64,000 bases of DNA from Antedon mediterranea (lineage: Eukaryota > Echinodermata > Crinoidea > Comatulida > Antedonidae), in NCBI RefSeq assembly GCF_964355755.1, contig NC_092671.1, forward strand, positions 23,143,070 to 23,207,069, read 5' to 3'. Numbering within the stretch: position 1 is the first letter of the stretch; the number at the start of each line of letters is the position of its first letter. The notes beneath the pieces were generated by a model. The model was not told where the DNA came from. It ran no database searches and was given only the letters and a program-made list of their open reading frames with translations. Both the position numbers and the translations under genes were made by a program. Below are positions 19,679 through 29,423 of the stretch, piece after piece.

Positions 19679-21482
19679 CAGGGCTCGCAGAATCGCTTGC
19701 CCGACGTCCCGCGGCAACCCTAAAAATACGTCGGGCAATTAAAACTTAACATGTCATGTCCCGACGGGCAACCTCTTAAAATCACCGAAAATGTCCACGA
19801 TGTTTTACAGGGGTTGTGAAATACTGTAACAATGAAAATAATAGTCGCGCACGAACGAATTCTCTTGACGTCGAGACCAGTGTAGTGTTTGTTAAGTAAA
19901 TGTATGGATCGGAATTCGGTGGTATGGAACGTTATCTCCAGGAGCCAAAACATGTGTTTCTATGCAGTCGGGCGTATCAAGTCGTTGCGTATAGAGTTTC
20001 CAGGTCTGTCAATTAGCACGCGGTCTCTTGGCGGCATCCATTGATCACGAAATAGGAAGCGTTGAACTCTTGGCTTTTAACTTATTTGAAGTTATACCAG
20101 GGAGTTTCTAATTAACAACTCCCTAGTTATACTATAAACCAAATAAAATAGGGGCTAGTATGTTTTTGTTTTTCTCAATTATCGAAATCATTTTACGGTG
20201 GTAATAAAATCTGAATCTACTACTCGGTATTAATTATGTGGCCTACAGCCTAGATAGTAGATTAGGCCTATGTTTAATTACATTCATGTTATTGTTATGT
20301 ATTTTGTGTGTAATAAATAATTTGCTGAATTATTGTTCAAATGTACAGTTGTATTGAAAATACAGTATATTATTAAATTATAATAAATACGTAATTTTAA
20401 TTGTCTGTGCCAAATAGGCACCGGGAGTTTCGGCGGCCGATGTTTTTAACACAGGCAAGTAGGCCTACCATTTTTTTTATAAATATTACAGAATATAAAT
20501 TTAATAGGCCTAATAATTTATTTAATATAATAAATACATTGAATACTTAAAGAGTTAATTTATTTTTTATTATCAACATTGAAAATAATACACTTCTTCG
20601 GGTATCGCCGAGAGTTGAACTTTCAAAAACTCCAACTTGGCGGAGCACGTGGTTTTCACCACAATTCGGCACAGTTCCCTTGTGTTGTTTTCAATCACCA
20701 ACTTGTGCGAGCAGATGGTTGTTTTCATCCAACCTGTGCAAGCTTCTACTGAAACAACAACAAGTAAACTTCCACAAGCCCGCACTCTCCACACACCGTA
20801 CCCATGTGCTCCTACTACGTACGGCAGCTGCTGTGAGGTTTTTTGCTATACGCATGCGTATTGTTTCACGTCACATAGACGGACGTCAGTTGATGTTTGT
20901 TTTTTTTTCTTTATGATTTCAACTAGGCTTCGGCAAGCTCATCACCTTCCTAAGTACTTTGTTTAAACTTTTTAGGCCTAGGCCTACATTTCTATAGGCA
21001 ATATTTTAGATATATCTATTAAATAATTGTAAGATAATTAGTGCCATGTCTAGGCCACTACATTTTGAATATCGCAAAAAGGCTTGATTTCAGAATGTCA
21101 TTGCACAATAGAAGCAAAACGTTTTTGCTCCTAAAGTAAACCCACGTGAATACGCCTTTTTCATTCACGAAACGGAACACATCTTCGATCGATGACAAAC
21201 AATGCCAAGCGACGAAGCGTAACCAACATAAATAACATAGCGTTTTCAAGGGATTTCAGGACACCATTTTAATTAAACAATCGCAACTCTTGCACGGAGG
21301 ATCGTATGAGAAAATAAATTACTGTAAAATGTTCTTAAAAGATTGGCCTACATCACTGTCGCGGTATAAAACGTTAAAATTAAGTTAAAATAGTGGGCAA
21401 GTAAAAAATGATGAGGGCAACCAAAAAGCAAAACCTACTTGCCCGAAGGGCAACCAAATATTTTAGGATTCTGCGAGCCCTG
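19679..21482. mobile_element. hAT-like non-autonomous element
   Basis: Perfect 16-bp inverted ends, CAGGGCTCGCAGAATC (19679-19694) and its complement (21467-21482). CAGGG termini are typical of hAT transposons. Subterminal GCCCGACG/GGGCAACC words recur on both sides. The flanks are ATATAT-rich, so the expected 8-bp duplication cannot be verified. The interior has GC-richer frames at 20573-20966 without a recognisable domain, and no hAT transposase. Confidence 0.7.
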
Positions 21483-21489
21483 GTATATA

Positions 21490-22000
21490 TATATATATAT
21501 ATATTGTTTAAGTAAACTTAAATAATGTTACTCTACTAATTAAATAATATAACATAATATTACTGATACGTTGATAATAAACTGTGAATAAATTTCTTCT
21601 TAAATAAACTTAAGGTACATTGGTTCTTAATAAAATTGCTTATATCATTCCACAATAGAGGTCCTTGCCGTTTAATGGTATTCATTCCCAGGTCTGTTCT
21701 GAAATTATGAGGACGCAAATCATTTAATGTTCTTGTATTATGACAATGTGTTTCTTTTACCCTATCCCAAAAAGTATTGAAATTACTTGGTAGATAATTA
21801 ACAAAATTAAACATAAAAATTGCTTTTTGTAATTTATGAATATCATAGATTGTTAAAGTTTTTAATTTTAAAAATAAGGGTGCAGTATGGGCCAGCCAGG
21901 ATGAATTTGTACAGAGTCTAATTATTTTCTTTTGTTTTAAATGAATGGTTTTCAAATTGCAGTTGTTTGCATCTGCCCAAATAAGATTATTATAACATTC
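21490..22000 (-). pseudogene. LINE ORF2 C-terminal region, 5' truncated
   Basis: The frame from about 21995 to 21560 reads YNNLIWADANNCNLKTI, QKKIIRLCTNSSWLAHTAPL and ends with LWNDISNFIKNQCTLSLFKK then KFIHSLL, the usual post-RT domain of jockey-like LINEs. This reading is uninterrupted for about 145 codons, so the copy is fairly young, but the RT itself is missing. Its 3' side meets an ATATAT tract at 21483-21505. Confidence 0.8.
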
Positions 22001-22024
22001 TCACAAACAACAACACAGAGTTAA

Positions 22025-22195
22025 TGCTACCATTCCTTCTTGGCATTCCAGACGACCAGGGAAGCTATTGAAATCTACAAACACAACACCAATCATCAAG
22101 ATTTTGGATTTGTTATTAGTGACATTTGGCTATCTTTATTCAACAAGAATCTTCATCGACAGTAAACCATGCCATAGTTTCTGGGCAGTTTATAT
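22025..22195 (+). pseudogene. Possible Penelope-like element C-terminal end
   Basis: A plus-strand frame reads FQTTREAIEIYKHNTNHQDF then GFVISDIWLSLF before a stop near 22160. The [RE]AIxI...NxDxG...W..L pattern resembles the tail after the GIY-YIG endonuclease in Penelope-like elements. No GIY-YIG core is visible, and its link to the broken element at 12890-13303 is an inference. Confidence 0.35.
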
Positions 22196-22317
22196 TTCAC
22201 AACCCTGTCTGGACACGTCATGGTCTATGTTTGGCCAGTCCACACCCAACTTTGAGACAATGCTATTGTTTTTAGCTTGTCTCACCTTGCTTTTCACACC
22301 TAACCCTATTCAACCTT

Positions 22318-22568
22318 GTTTTTGTAGTTGAGCCTCTCATGACCTGGGATTTGTTTGTCTTCCTACGCCAAGATAATATAGTTCTACATGCCATGTGCTT
22401 TTTTCTCTGAGAAATATTTATTATAAGTGCCAAAAAAACGGTTTTTTCTCTATATGAAGCCTTTATTATTTAAATCTTTTAGAGAAAAATCACACATACC
22501 ATAAAGCAGGTCCATTTATTTCATTTTTTAAATAAAATTGTGAAAATTACGTGAGGCTCAACTACAAA
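22318..22568. repeat. Short inverted-repeat element (about 250 bp)
   Basis: GTTTTTGTAGTTGAGCCTCT (22318-22337) faces GAGGCTCAACTACAAAAC (22551-22568). There are about 210 bp of AT-rich, non-coding sequence between the arms. MITE-like; target duplication not clear. Confidence 0.6.
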
Positions 22569-24929
22569 ACCACCATTTGTGATATGATGTCATCGTAAGC
22601 CAATCAAAGCTGAGATTTCCCGCGATCGGCAGAGCTCACGGTTGAATGATTTTGGATCCTGGCTATTTGATTGGTGGACGCGAATCACCCACAGCGGAAT
22701 GTTTTCTCTCACATGGTCTGTCTGTACTGATGTTACTACACAAATTTAGAGCAATGAATTTGTACGAATTCCGTTAAATAAACAACTTTATATATTTTGT
22801 AAACATTTAATAACATATTTTATTGATATTTCCAATGTTGATATATAAAATAAATTACTATAAAACGTAATTATTTGTAATTATTTTAGCGAAAAACGGT
22901 GTGGTTCATACAATTGACGACTGAGGGCGCAATTTGTTTACAACGTTCGTGGCCAAAAACGATCATTTTCGGAGATGTTTTAGACCTTATATTTCGAAAA
23001 CTACAAGTCAGATTTTCGTAATTCTTTCTTTATTGGAATATTGAAATAAAATACTAACATATAATGTTTAAATTGGTTGAAAAATAACAACTTTTAATTT
23101 TGCATCGTTATCCCTATTAAAATCCGTTTCACGAGGAACATGTAAAAAATATTTTATTATCGCCATAATATGACCATAACAGCGTCCTCTATATATTGAT
23201 GCCCTATGAGGCCTCCGTACTTTCATCGGCAGGCCTAGCGATGATTTTCACGAAGCTAAGCTGGCGATGGATTTCTGAAAGGTGCTCAATTATTAATTGA
23301 TTAAAAATAGTTATAAATAAGAAATTATCGATATTTTACCATTTTATGCTTGCTGAATGTTGTAGACAACTCGTGAGTAGGTTAGATGAAGTATTGAAAC
23401 CATTTTGAGTAATTTTAAGGGGTGGGTACGAAACTGCATTAGCGCCGCCTACTCATTGAGTAATGGCCTAGCTAGGCCTAGGCTAGGCTAGTAGGCCTAG
23501 GCTAGACGACAAATAAAGTTCTAGTTAGTAGTAGGTAAAAGCTACTGCTACTACTACTAGGTAGACTCGGCCTAAAAGTACTACTAGGCCTATAACTACC
23601 TTTTTATACACAGTAAACAAACTGCTTCAGTTGTGTGTGTCTCTCTGGGTCATGATGGGCAGCAATCCAATGGCAGAAACACATGGGTGACTACTTCTTC
23701 GGTGACTAGGCCTAGACTACAAAGAATATCACAAGAATGAATATTCCGCGATTTTTGCAATTGCATTGCTGCAGACTGTCCGCCATGCGGTATGTCTACT
23801 AGAGGGAGTTTGTGTCCGCCAACCGGTACCTTGTCAAATTGCCCGACGATTCCATTTTACAGTGGGTAATTACTGTAACCAGTACAATAGCCCGGCGATT
23901 CCATTTTACAGTGGGTAATTATTGAATCTACAGTGTGGTAGACCGTCAATTATTCGTATTGTTATCACTTATACTGGTATTTGATATACTGTGTGTAGTT
24001 TCTTGTTCTTTTTAATTAATAAATGACCTTTTACAATTGTCTATAGTGATATTGACGAATTAGAAAATATTGGCAACAGAGGGCGCTATTTTTACATTTA
24101 TAACAGAGCCATATAGTATTTGAGGTATAGGTGTCACTTTTTGCAGAATTTACTTCATCTATTTTTTCTAGGGTAATTTTGGCTGTAGAATACGAATATG
24201 AATGTTGATCGCGACGGGGAGGGGGAGTTTTTGAGATATGAAGGGTAAAAGGTCAAATTAGGTCAAATAAGTCATTTTATGAAGAGGAAAACGTTTAAAT
24301 ACCGTTTAGATATGTTAAATGCAACAGAATTTTGTTGTTTAGTTGATATAGTCCAAATAAACATCATATCCAAAGTTTACCGAAATCGGACATCGGGAAG
24401 TGGGTTAATTAACATAAATTCAAAATGGCCGCCATTTACCATTTGAAGTTCCAGTATCTCCTCAACGGTTGGTTTTAGACCACCTAAGTGCATTACGAGT
24501 AGATATAAATGTGACATTAAACTTCCAAATTACCACATTTAAATTACCATATGACGTAACTATGACGTCATATGGTAGTTGTGACGTCATATATTTATGT
24601 TCTTATAACTGCTTAAATGACATTATCCTATCCTAAAATAAATGTAGAAACCGCAGGAAATTTTCTAACATTTTCCTGTTGAAATGAACATGATATCCAA
24701 AGTCACACATCAAAAAGAAGGTTAATTATCATAAATTCAGAATAGCCGCTATATAAATGTGGTATTAAACTTTCAAATTAGTATTTAAATTACCATATAA
24801 TGTACATATGACGTCATAAGATAGTTATATAAAATAATGCACAATTAGCATATTCTAAGGAAAAAATATGTTTTAAATCTCCATGAAAATAGTAAAACAT
24901 CCAGGCTAAGGTCATCAACTGTGTATCAA
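22569..24929. other. Gene-free stretch
   Basis: No coding frame of note. It contains a TAGGCCTA-rich tract (about 23460-23595), a DR4-spaced AGGTCA pair (24250-24265) and a partly duplicated block: CATCATATCCAAAGT at about 24362 and CATGATATCCAAAGT at about 24690, each followed by a GGTTAATTA...CATAAATTCA word. Confidence 0.5.
24532..24600. promoter_or_regulatory. Inverted repeat with clustered TGACGT sites
   Basis: ACCATATGACGT and ACGTCATATGGT form perfect 12-bp arms (about 24546-24577), and a further TGACGTCATAT follows. Three TGACGT words in about 45 bp are potential CRE/ATF targets. No nearby gene start is evident, so function is unsupported. Confidence 0.35.
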
Positions 24930-26090
24930 AAGTTTACTATTTCCGCCACCCTTCACCTTCTGATTCCATTGACCTTAATAATTGTTCGATTAATTTAATT
25001 TTAATTCAACATGATTACAAAAACATATACTGTATGCTACACATCGATACCAAGATCGTACTAATTAGATGTTTGATTCTTGGGTTATTGGTATTAATGC
25101 TACCCCCTACCCCAAAAATGTCTTTTTATTGTAATTTTGAAGAATAACAAAATTACATGACAATTGATATTAATGCAGTGCAATTTTTTTCATGTTAACA
25201 CACATTTTGTTATTCAATGTCAGTAAACACAAGTAAAACACAATTAAAATGAAAAGTATTTAAAAAATTGGAGATTTGATATTGAAATGTATCTCATTAT
25301 GGCAAATATTTGCAATTTTGCAAAAGGTCAGTGACCTTTTTGACCTCTACTGACCTTAAACATGGTTAATTTTATTAAAATTCTATATGGTTAAAAAACA
25401 CGAATGCTACACAACGACACCAAGATCATACTAATTAGATGTTTGATTCTTGGGTTATTGCTATTAATGTTACACCCTACCCCAAAAAAATGTATTTTTA
25501 TTACAATTTTTAAGAATAAAAAATGATAATTTGTGTATAATGAACTGCAATTTTAATCTTGTTAACATATATTTTCTTATTCAATATGTCAGTAAGCACA
25601 AGTAAAACACAATTAAGATAAAACATATTGAAAATTATAGATACTATGTTGAAATTTATCTATATTTTGGCAAAAATGTGCATTTTTGTAAAAGGTCAAT
25701 GACCTTTTGATCTCTACTGACCCTACTAATAGTCCGATTAATTTTATTTAAATTTTATAAGATTTTAAAAGATGTATGCTACACAATGGTACCAAGATAA
25801 TACTAATTAGGTGTTGGATTCTTGGGTTATTGGGATAATTGTTACCCCCTACCCCAAAAATGTCTTTTTATTGTAATTTTGAAGAATAACAAAATTACTG
25901 ACAATTGGCATTAATGCAGTGCAATTTTTTTCATGTTAACACATATTTTGTTATTCAATATGTCACTAAACACAAGTAAAACACAATTAAAATGAAAAGT
26001 ATTGAAAAAATTGGAGATTTGATATTGAAATGTATCTCATTATAGCAAATATTTGCAATTTTGCAAAAGGTCAGTGACCTTTTTAATAAT
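24930..26090 (+). repeat. Satellite of about 372 bp, units 1-3
   Basis: Tandem units are marked by GATTCTTGGGTTATTG at about 25075, 25447 and 25829 (periods about 372 and 382). Units 1 and 3 resemble each other (AATGTCTTTTTATTGTAATT) more than unit 2, while unit 2 resembles unit 4 beyond the LINE, so the array is a dimeric higher-order repeat. Unit boundaries carry AGGTCA-N-TGACCT palindromes. Confidence 0.85.
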
Positions 26091-27355
26091 AAATAATAAA
26101 TGAAGACTTATATAGCGCCGGTATCCTCCACCCATGTGGCGCTCATGGCGCTTTGTGCATTAACAACGTGCGAGAACATCAGCGAATAGCGACGTCTATA
26201 GGTTGGTCTTGAAACTGTTTAGACTAGTTGAGCATTTAACTGTTGCTGGTAAGCTGTTCCATACACTTGCGGCCGCAACGTAAAAAGATCTCTGACCCCA
26301 CTGATTTTTCGCTCTACGCTCTTGAAGAAGGTTTTGTGACAATGATCGTAGGCCTCTGCGGGATGATTCGTAACGATCCACAAGGTCAGATAAATAAGCA
26401 GGAGCACTGTCATTTAGGATCTTGAATACAAACAACGCAAGTTTGTACTTAATACGTTGTTGAACAGGCAACCAATGCAAATCCATCAGGACAGGAGTTA
26501 TGTGAGCGTTTGATTTTGTATAAGTTACAATTCTAGCTGCCATATTTTGCAAGCGCTGCAAACGTTGTATTTGAGATTTTGGTATGCCAAACAACAAGGC
26601 ATTACCAATGTCAATTTTAGAAGTGACAAATGAGTGTACAATCAATTCAGCTGTTTTCTTGTTAAGATTACCGCGAATACGACCAAGGTTCCTAATCGAT
26701 ATGCATGCTGCTTTGGATACAGTTGTTATTTGTGCTTCCATAGTGAGATTACTATCCAGCATGATTCCCAGATTCCGGACCACCGATAAGGGAGCGATGT
26801 TAGAGTTTCCGATTCTGATATGTGTGATGTTGATTTTGGAGATGTTACATTTAGACCCGACGATAATAAACTCTGTCTTTCCATCATTCAACTTTAGGTA
26901 ATTTGTTGTCATCCAATTGCGAACATCTTCTATACAGGCTTCCATCTTACTGATTGCTGCAGCAACATCCCTTTGCACTGGATTTACTGACACATAAATC
27001 TGTGTATCATCTGCATAGAAATGGAAATGTAGACTGTGTTTGCGAATAATGTCACCAAGGGGAAGCGTATAAATGGAAAACTGGCCAGGCCCAATTACTG
27101 ACCCCTGTGGTACACCATATTCCAGGCAAGCTTCATCTGAGAATGCATCATTGATACAGACTAGCTGACGTCTTCCTGTAAGATATGACTGGAACCAGTT
27201 AAGAGCAACACCATTTATGCCAATGCGATTTCTCAGACGGGTTATCAGTCTTTGGTGATCAACTGTATCAAACGCTGCTGACAAATCCAACAACACCAAT
27301 AGCGTTATTTTCCCATCATTCATTCATTTTCCCATCATTATCTCATCATTCATTT
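26091..27355 (-). mobile_element. L2/CR1-type LINE inserted in the satellite
   Basis: A 5'-truncated LINE whose 3' end on the minus strand reads GGCGCTATATAAGTCTTCAT and ends in a TTATTATTTATTATT tail (26087-26100). It interrupts the satellite between GGTCAGTGACCTTTTT and TTTTTGACCTCTACTGACC, so a short T-run is the likely target duplication. At its truncated 5' end CATT/CATC filler is present (27312-27350). Confidence 0.85.
26196..27323 (-). CDS. LINE RT, 5'-truncated open frame (375 codons)
   Basis: An uninterrupted RT frame from the first catalytic Asp onward: LLVLLDLSAAFDTVDH (about residues 7-22), YGVPQGSVIGPGQFSIYT, FHFYADDTQIYVS with the catalytic Asp pair, WMTTNYLKLNDGKTEFIIVG, RNLGIMLDSNLTM, then the C-terminal QRLQNMAARIVTYT, LHWLPVQQRIKYK and FYVAAASVWNSLP. 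These are hallmarks of L2/CR1 LINEs. The endonuclease and RT fingers are missing by 5' truncation; the ATG at 27321-27323 is merely the first in frame. No stop or frameshift is seen before the natural C-terminus, so the insertion is young. It is not autonomous. Confidence 0.88.
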   Translation of the reverse strand: MNDGKITLLVLLDLSAAFDTVDHQRLITRLRNRIGINGVALNWFQSYLTGRRQLVCINDAFSDEACLEYGVPQGSVIGPGQFSIYTLPLGDIIRKHSLHFHFYADDTQIYVSVNPVQRDVAAAISKMEACIEDVRNWMTTNYLKLNDGKTEFIIVGSKCNISKINITHIRIGNSNIAPLSVVRNLGIMLDSNLTMEAQITTVSKAACISIRNLGRIRGNLNKKTAELIVHSFVTSKIDIGNALLFGIPKSQIQRLQRLQNMAARIVTYTKSNAHITPVLMDLHWLPVQQRIKYKLALFVFKILNDSAPAYLSDLVDRYESSRRGLRSLSQNLLQERRAKNQWGQRSFYVAAASVWNSLPATVKCSTSLNSFKTNL

Positions 27356-27950
27356 TTGACCTCTACTGACCTTAAAAATGGTTCAATTAATTTTATTAAA
27401 ATTCTATATGATTAAAAAACACGAATGCTACACAACGACACCAAGATCATACTAATTAGATGTTTGATTCTTGGGTTATTGCTATTAATGTTACACCCTA
27501 CCCCAAAAAATGTATTTTTATTGCAATTTTTAAGAATAAAAAATGATAATTTGTGTATAATGAACTGCAATTTTAATCTTGTTAACATATATTTTCTTAT
27601 TCAATATGTCAGTAAGCACAAGTAAAACACAATTAAGATAAAACATATTGAAAATTATAGATACTATGTTGAAATTTATCTATATTTTGGCAAAAATGTG
27701 CATTTTTGTAAAAGGTCAATGACTTTTTGACCTCTACTGACCCTACTAATAGTCCGATTAATTTTATTTAAATTTTATAAGATTTTAAAAGATGTATGCT
27801 ACACAATGTTACTAAGATAATACTAATTAGATGTTGGATTCTTGGGTTATTAGGATAAATGTTACCCCCTACCCCAAAAAATTTTTGAAGATAAAACACT
27901 GATGATCATTACAAATGACGCAAGTACATACAATGCATCCCTATATTTTT
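27356..27950 (+). repeat. Satellite of about 372 bp, units 4-5
   Basis: Continuation of the array after the LINE: unit 4 matches unit 2 almost base for base, and unit 5 starts like unit 3 and degrades after about 27880. Landmarks GATTCTTGGGTTATTG at about 27467 and 27838. Confidence 0.85.
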
Positions 27951-28106
27951 CTTGTTAACATCGATTTTTTCACTCTATATGTCCGTGGGAAGAAAATGAT
28001 ACCAAAGAAGTTTAACTGTGGGGGAGGGGGAGTGCACGGTAACCCCCCTCCAGCCCATGGACTAATTGTTTTTACATTTTGTTGTTTAAAATACATAAGT
28101 AGTATT

Positions 28107-28201
28107 AGAGGTACTTCAGACAGAAAATGACCTTGGTGTATTTCCTGATTACGTAATAGTTATGTAACTTCCGCCAGGTGTTTCTAATGAAGGTCGTTCT
28201 T
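28107..28201 (+). repeat. Left terminal inverted repeat (95 bp)
   Basis: Identical to the complement of 32861-32955. Its inner two thirds form the first unit of the 60-bp minisatellite, so the array grew out of the TIR. Confidence 0.85.
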
Positions 28202-28550
28202 TTCCTGATTACGTAATAGTTATGTAACTTCCGCCAGGTGTTTCTAATGAAGGTCGTTCTTTTCCTGTTATTGTAATAGTTATGTAATTTCCGCCAGGTG
28301 TTTCTAATGAAGGTCGTTCTTTTCCTGTTATTGTATTAGTTATTTAATTTCCGCCAGATGTTTCTAATGAAGGTCGTTCTTTTCCTGTTATTGTAATAAT
28401 TATATAATTTCCGCCAGGTGTTTCTAATGAAAGTCGTTCTTTTCCTGTTATTGTAATAATTATATAATTTCCGCCAGGTGTTTCTAATGAAGGTCGTTCT
28501 TTTCCTGGTTTCGTACTAGTTATGTAATTTCCGCCAGGTGTTTCTTTGTC
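28140..28550 (+). repeat. 60-bp minisatellite, seven units
   Basis: Units start at 28141, 28201, 28261, 28321, 28381, 28441 and 28501 (last partial). The core is TTCCGCCAGGTGTTTCTAAT. The first two units are identical to each other and to the TIR and contain the palindrome ATTACGTAAT; inner units carry TTATTGTAAT-type variants instead. Confidence 0.95.
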
Positions 28551-28559
28551 TCTTATTTA

Positions 28560-28714
28560 TTAATTTTTGGCGCGATGTTCTGGTACGTGGTGAGTGACGT
28601 CATTACTTTATTTATGATTTAAGACGGTGAAACAAAGTGAAGCGGTTATTGTTGTACTATTCTCCAGTTGTTTTGTCTATTTTTGCGTAGAGTATCTCTT
28701 TACAGTATTTCATT
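28560..28714 (+). promoter_or_regulatory. Putative promoter of the 182-aa gene
   Basis: Between the minisatellite and the ATG lie a perfect E2F-type word TTTGGCGC (28566-28573) and a perfect CRE TGACGTCA (28595-28602). No clear TATA box is seen. Regulation by S-phase or CREB-type factors is an inference from the words alone. Confidence 0.4.
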
Positions 28715-29263
28715 ATGTCTGGAAGTATATATCTTTCGCAAGGGAGTTGTGTAGATATAATAATTAGCGATGATGAGGAGACTGTTGTTGTTCCAGGCAG
28801 TGATATAGATGATCGTTACATGGAGGCCGAAGAGGTTATCCCCGCCGGTATAGATGAAGGAGTCGAGAGGAGTAACAGGCCTACAAGTTGTATATTTACG
28901 TACGTGGACGAGGTGGAGAGAGAATTTTTGTTGAAAATGGAGCGTTTGGTTAAACAATTGTTTGCTGCTCAAGTGTTAGCCAAGTGTTGGGTTTTAAGTA
29001 AAGCGGCTTGTTATGGTTGTGAATTTGACAGGAGCAGTCAAAAAGATCATGATTTCTGTTGTATGAAGTCTCTAGAAGAACAGATTGACTATTTTTATCG
29101 GGAGGTTCTGGATAAGAAGTATGTTTCACCCGATACCGTTTACAACGCACTAAATATGCACGGAGAATATTCATTGCCTCGGTATAGACATTTCGTTTAT
29201 TTTCTTGTCAATACCCTGATTAATTCAGAGACTATTTTTAAGCTGTTGTGCGAGGATATTTAA
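28715..29263 (+). CDS. Unidentified 182-aa protein, SIM-like and Cys/His motifs
   Basis: Not recognised. Single-exon frame, ATG 28715 to TAA 29261-29263. Residues 13-22 (VDIIISDDEE) match a SUMO-interacting motif: a short hydrophobic strand followed by acidic residues. An acidic N-terminal third is followed by a helical-looking middle (FLLKMERLVKQLFAAQVLAK, 71-90) and a cluster C91, C99, C102, H112, C115, C116 (CYGCEFDRSSQKDHDFCC) that could bind a metal. The C-terminal 60 residues are hydrophobic-aromatic and likely alpha-helical. It sits inside the TIRs, 160 bp upstream of and co-oriented with the PC4-ALKBH2 gene, with its own promoter-like upstream region. It could be a DNA-binding or regulatory accessory protein of the element; that is inference. 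No signal peptide or membrane segment. Confidence 0.7.
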   Translation: MSGSIYLSQGSCVDIIISDDEETVVVPGSDIDDRYMEAEEVIPAGIDEGVERSNRPTSCIFTYVDEVEREFLLKMERLVKQLFAAQVLAKCWVLSKAACYGCEFDRSSQKDHDFCCMKSLEEQIDYFYREVLDKKYVSPDTVYNALNMHGEYSLPRYRHFVYFLVNTLINSETIFKLLCEDI

Positions 29264-29423
29264 ATTGTGTTTCGCACGTGTCACGGAAACGATTGACCGG
29301 AAATAACAATCATTATCTTTTTAATTACTGTACTGGGGCTACTTCCCTACTGAGCTGCATATATATCCTGATTCAAGCGTAATCGTTCGTTTCACTCTCT
29401 GTAACTCTCTACAGTCTATAAAC
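29264..29423 (+). promoter_or_regulatory. Putative promoter of the PC4-ALKBH2 gene
   Basis: An E-box CACGTG (29275-29280), a GGAA core (about 29299) and a TATATAT box (29360-29366) lie 58-149 bp before the ATG. An initiator-like TTCACTC (29391-29397) is about 25-30 bp past the TATA box. No poly(A) signal for the upstream gene is seen in this gap. Confidence 0.45.

Noticed and set aside
20573-20966. Overlapping frames in the GC-richer core of the hAT-like element
   Set aside because: No transposase motif or other domain on either strand; considered non-coding filler of a non-autonomous element.
22068-22331. 87-codon plus frame after the LINE 3' end
   Set aside because: The better reading of this stretch is the alternative frame with a Penelope-like C-terminal pattern; this frame is a shadow.
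28140-28550. CRISPR-like array of regularly spaced units
   Set aside because: Units are contiguous 60-bp repeats with no unique spacers in a eukaryotic context; it is a minisatellite.
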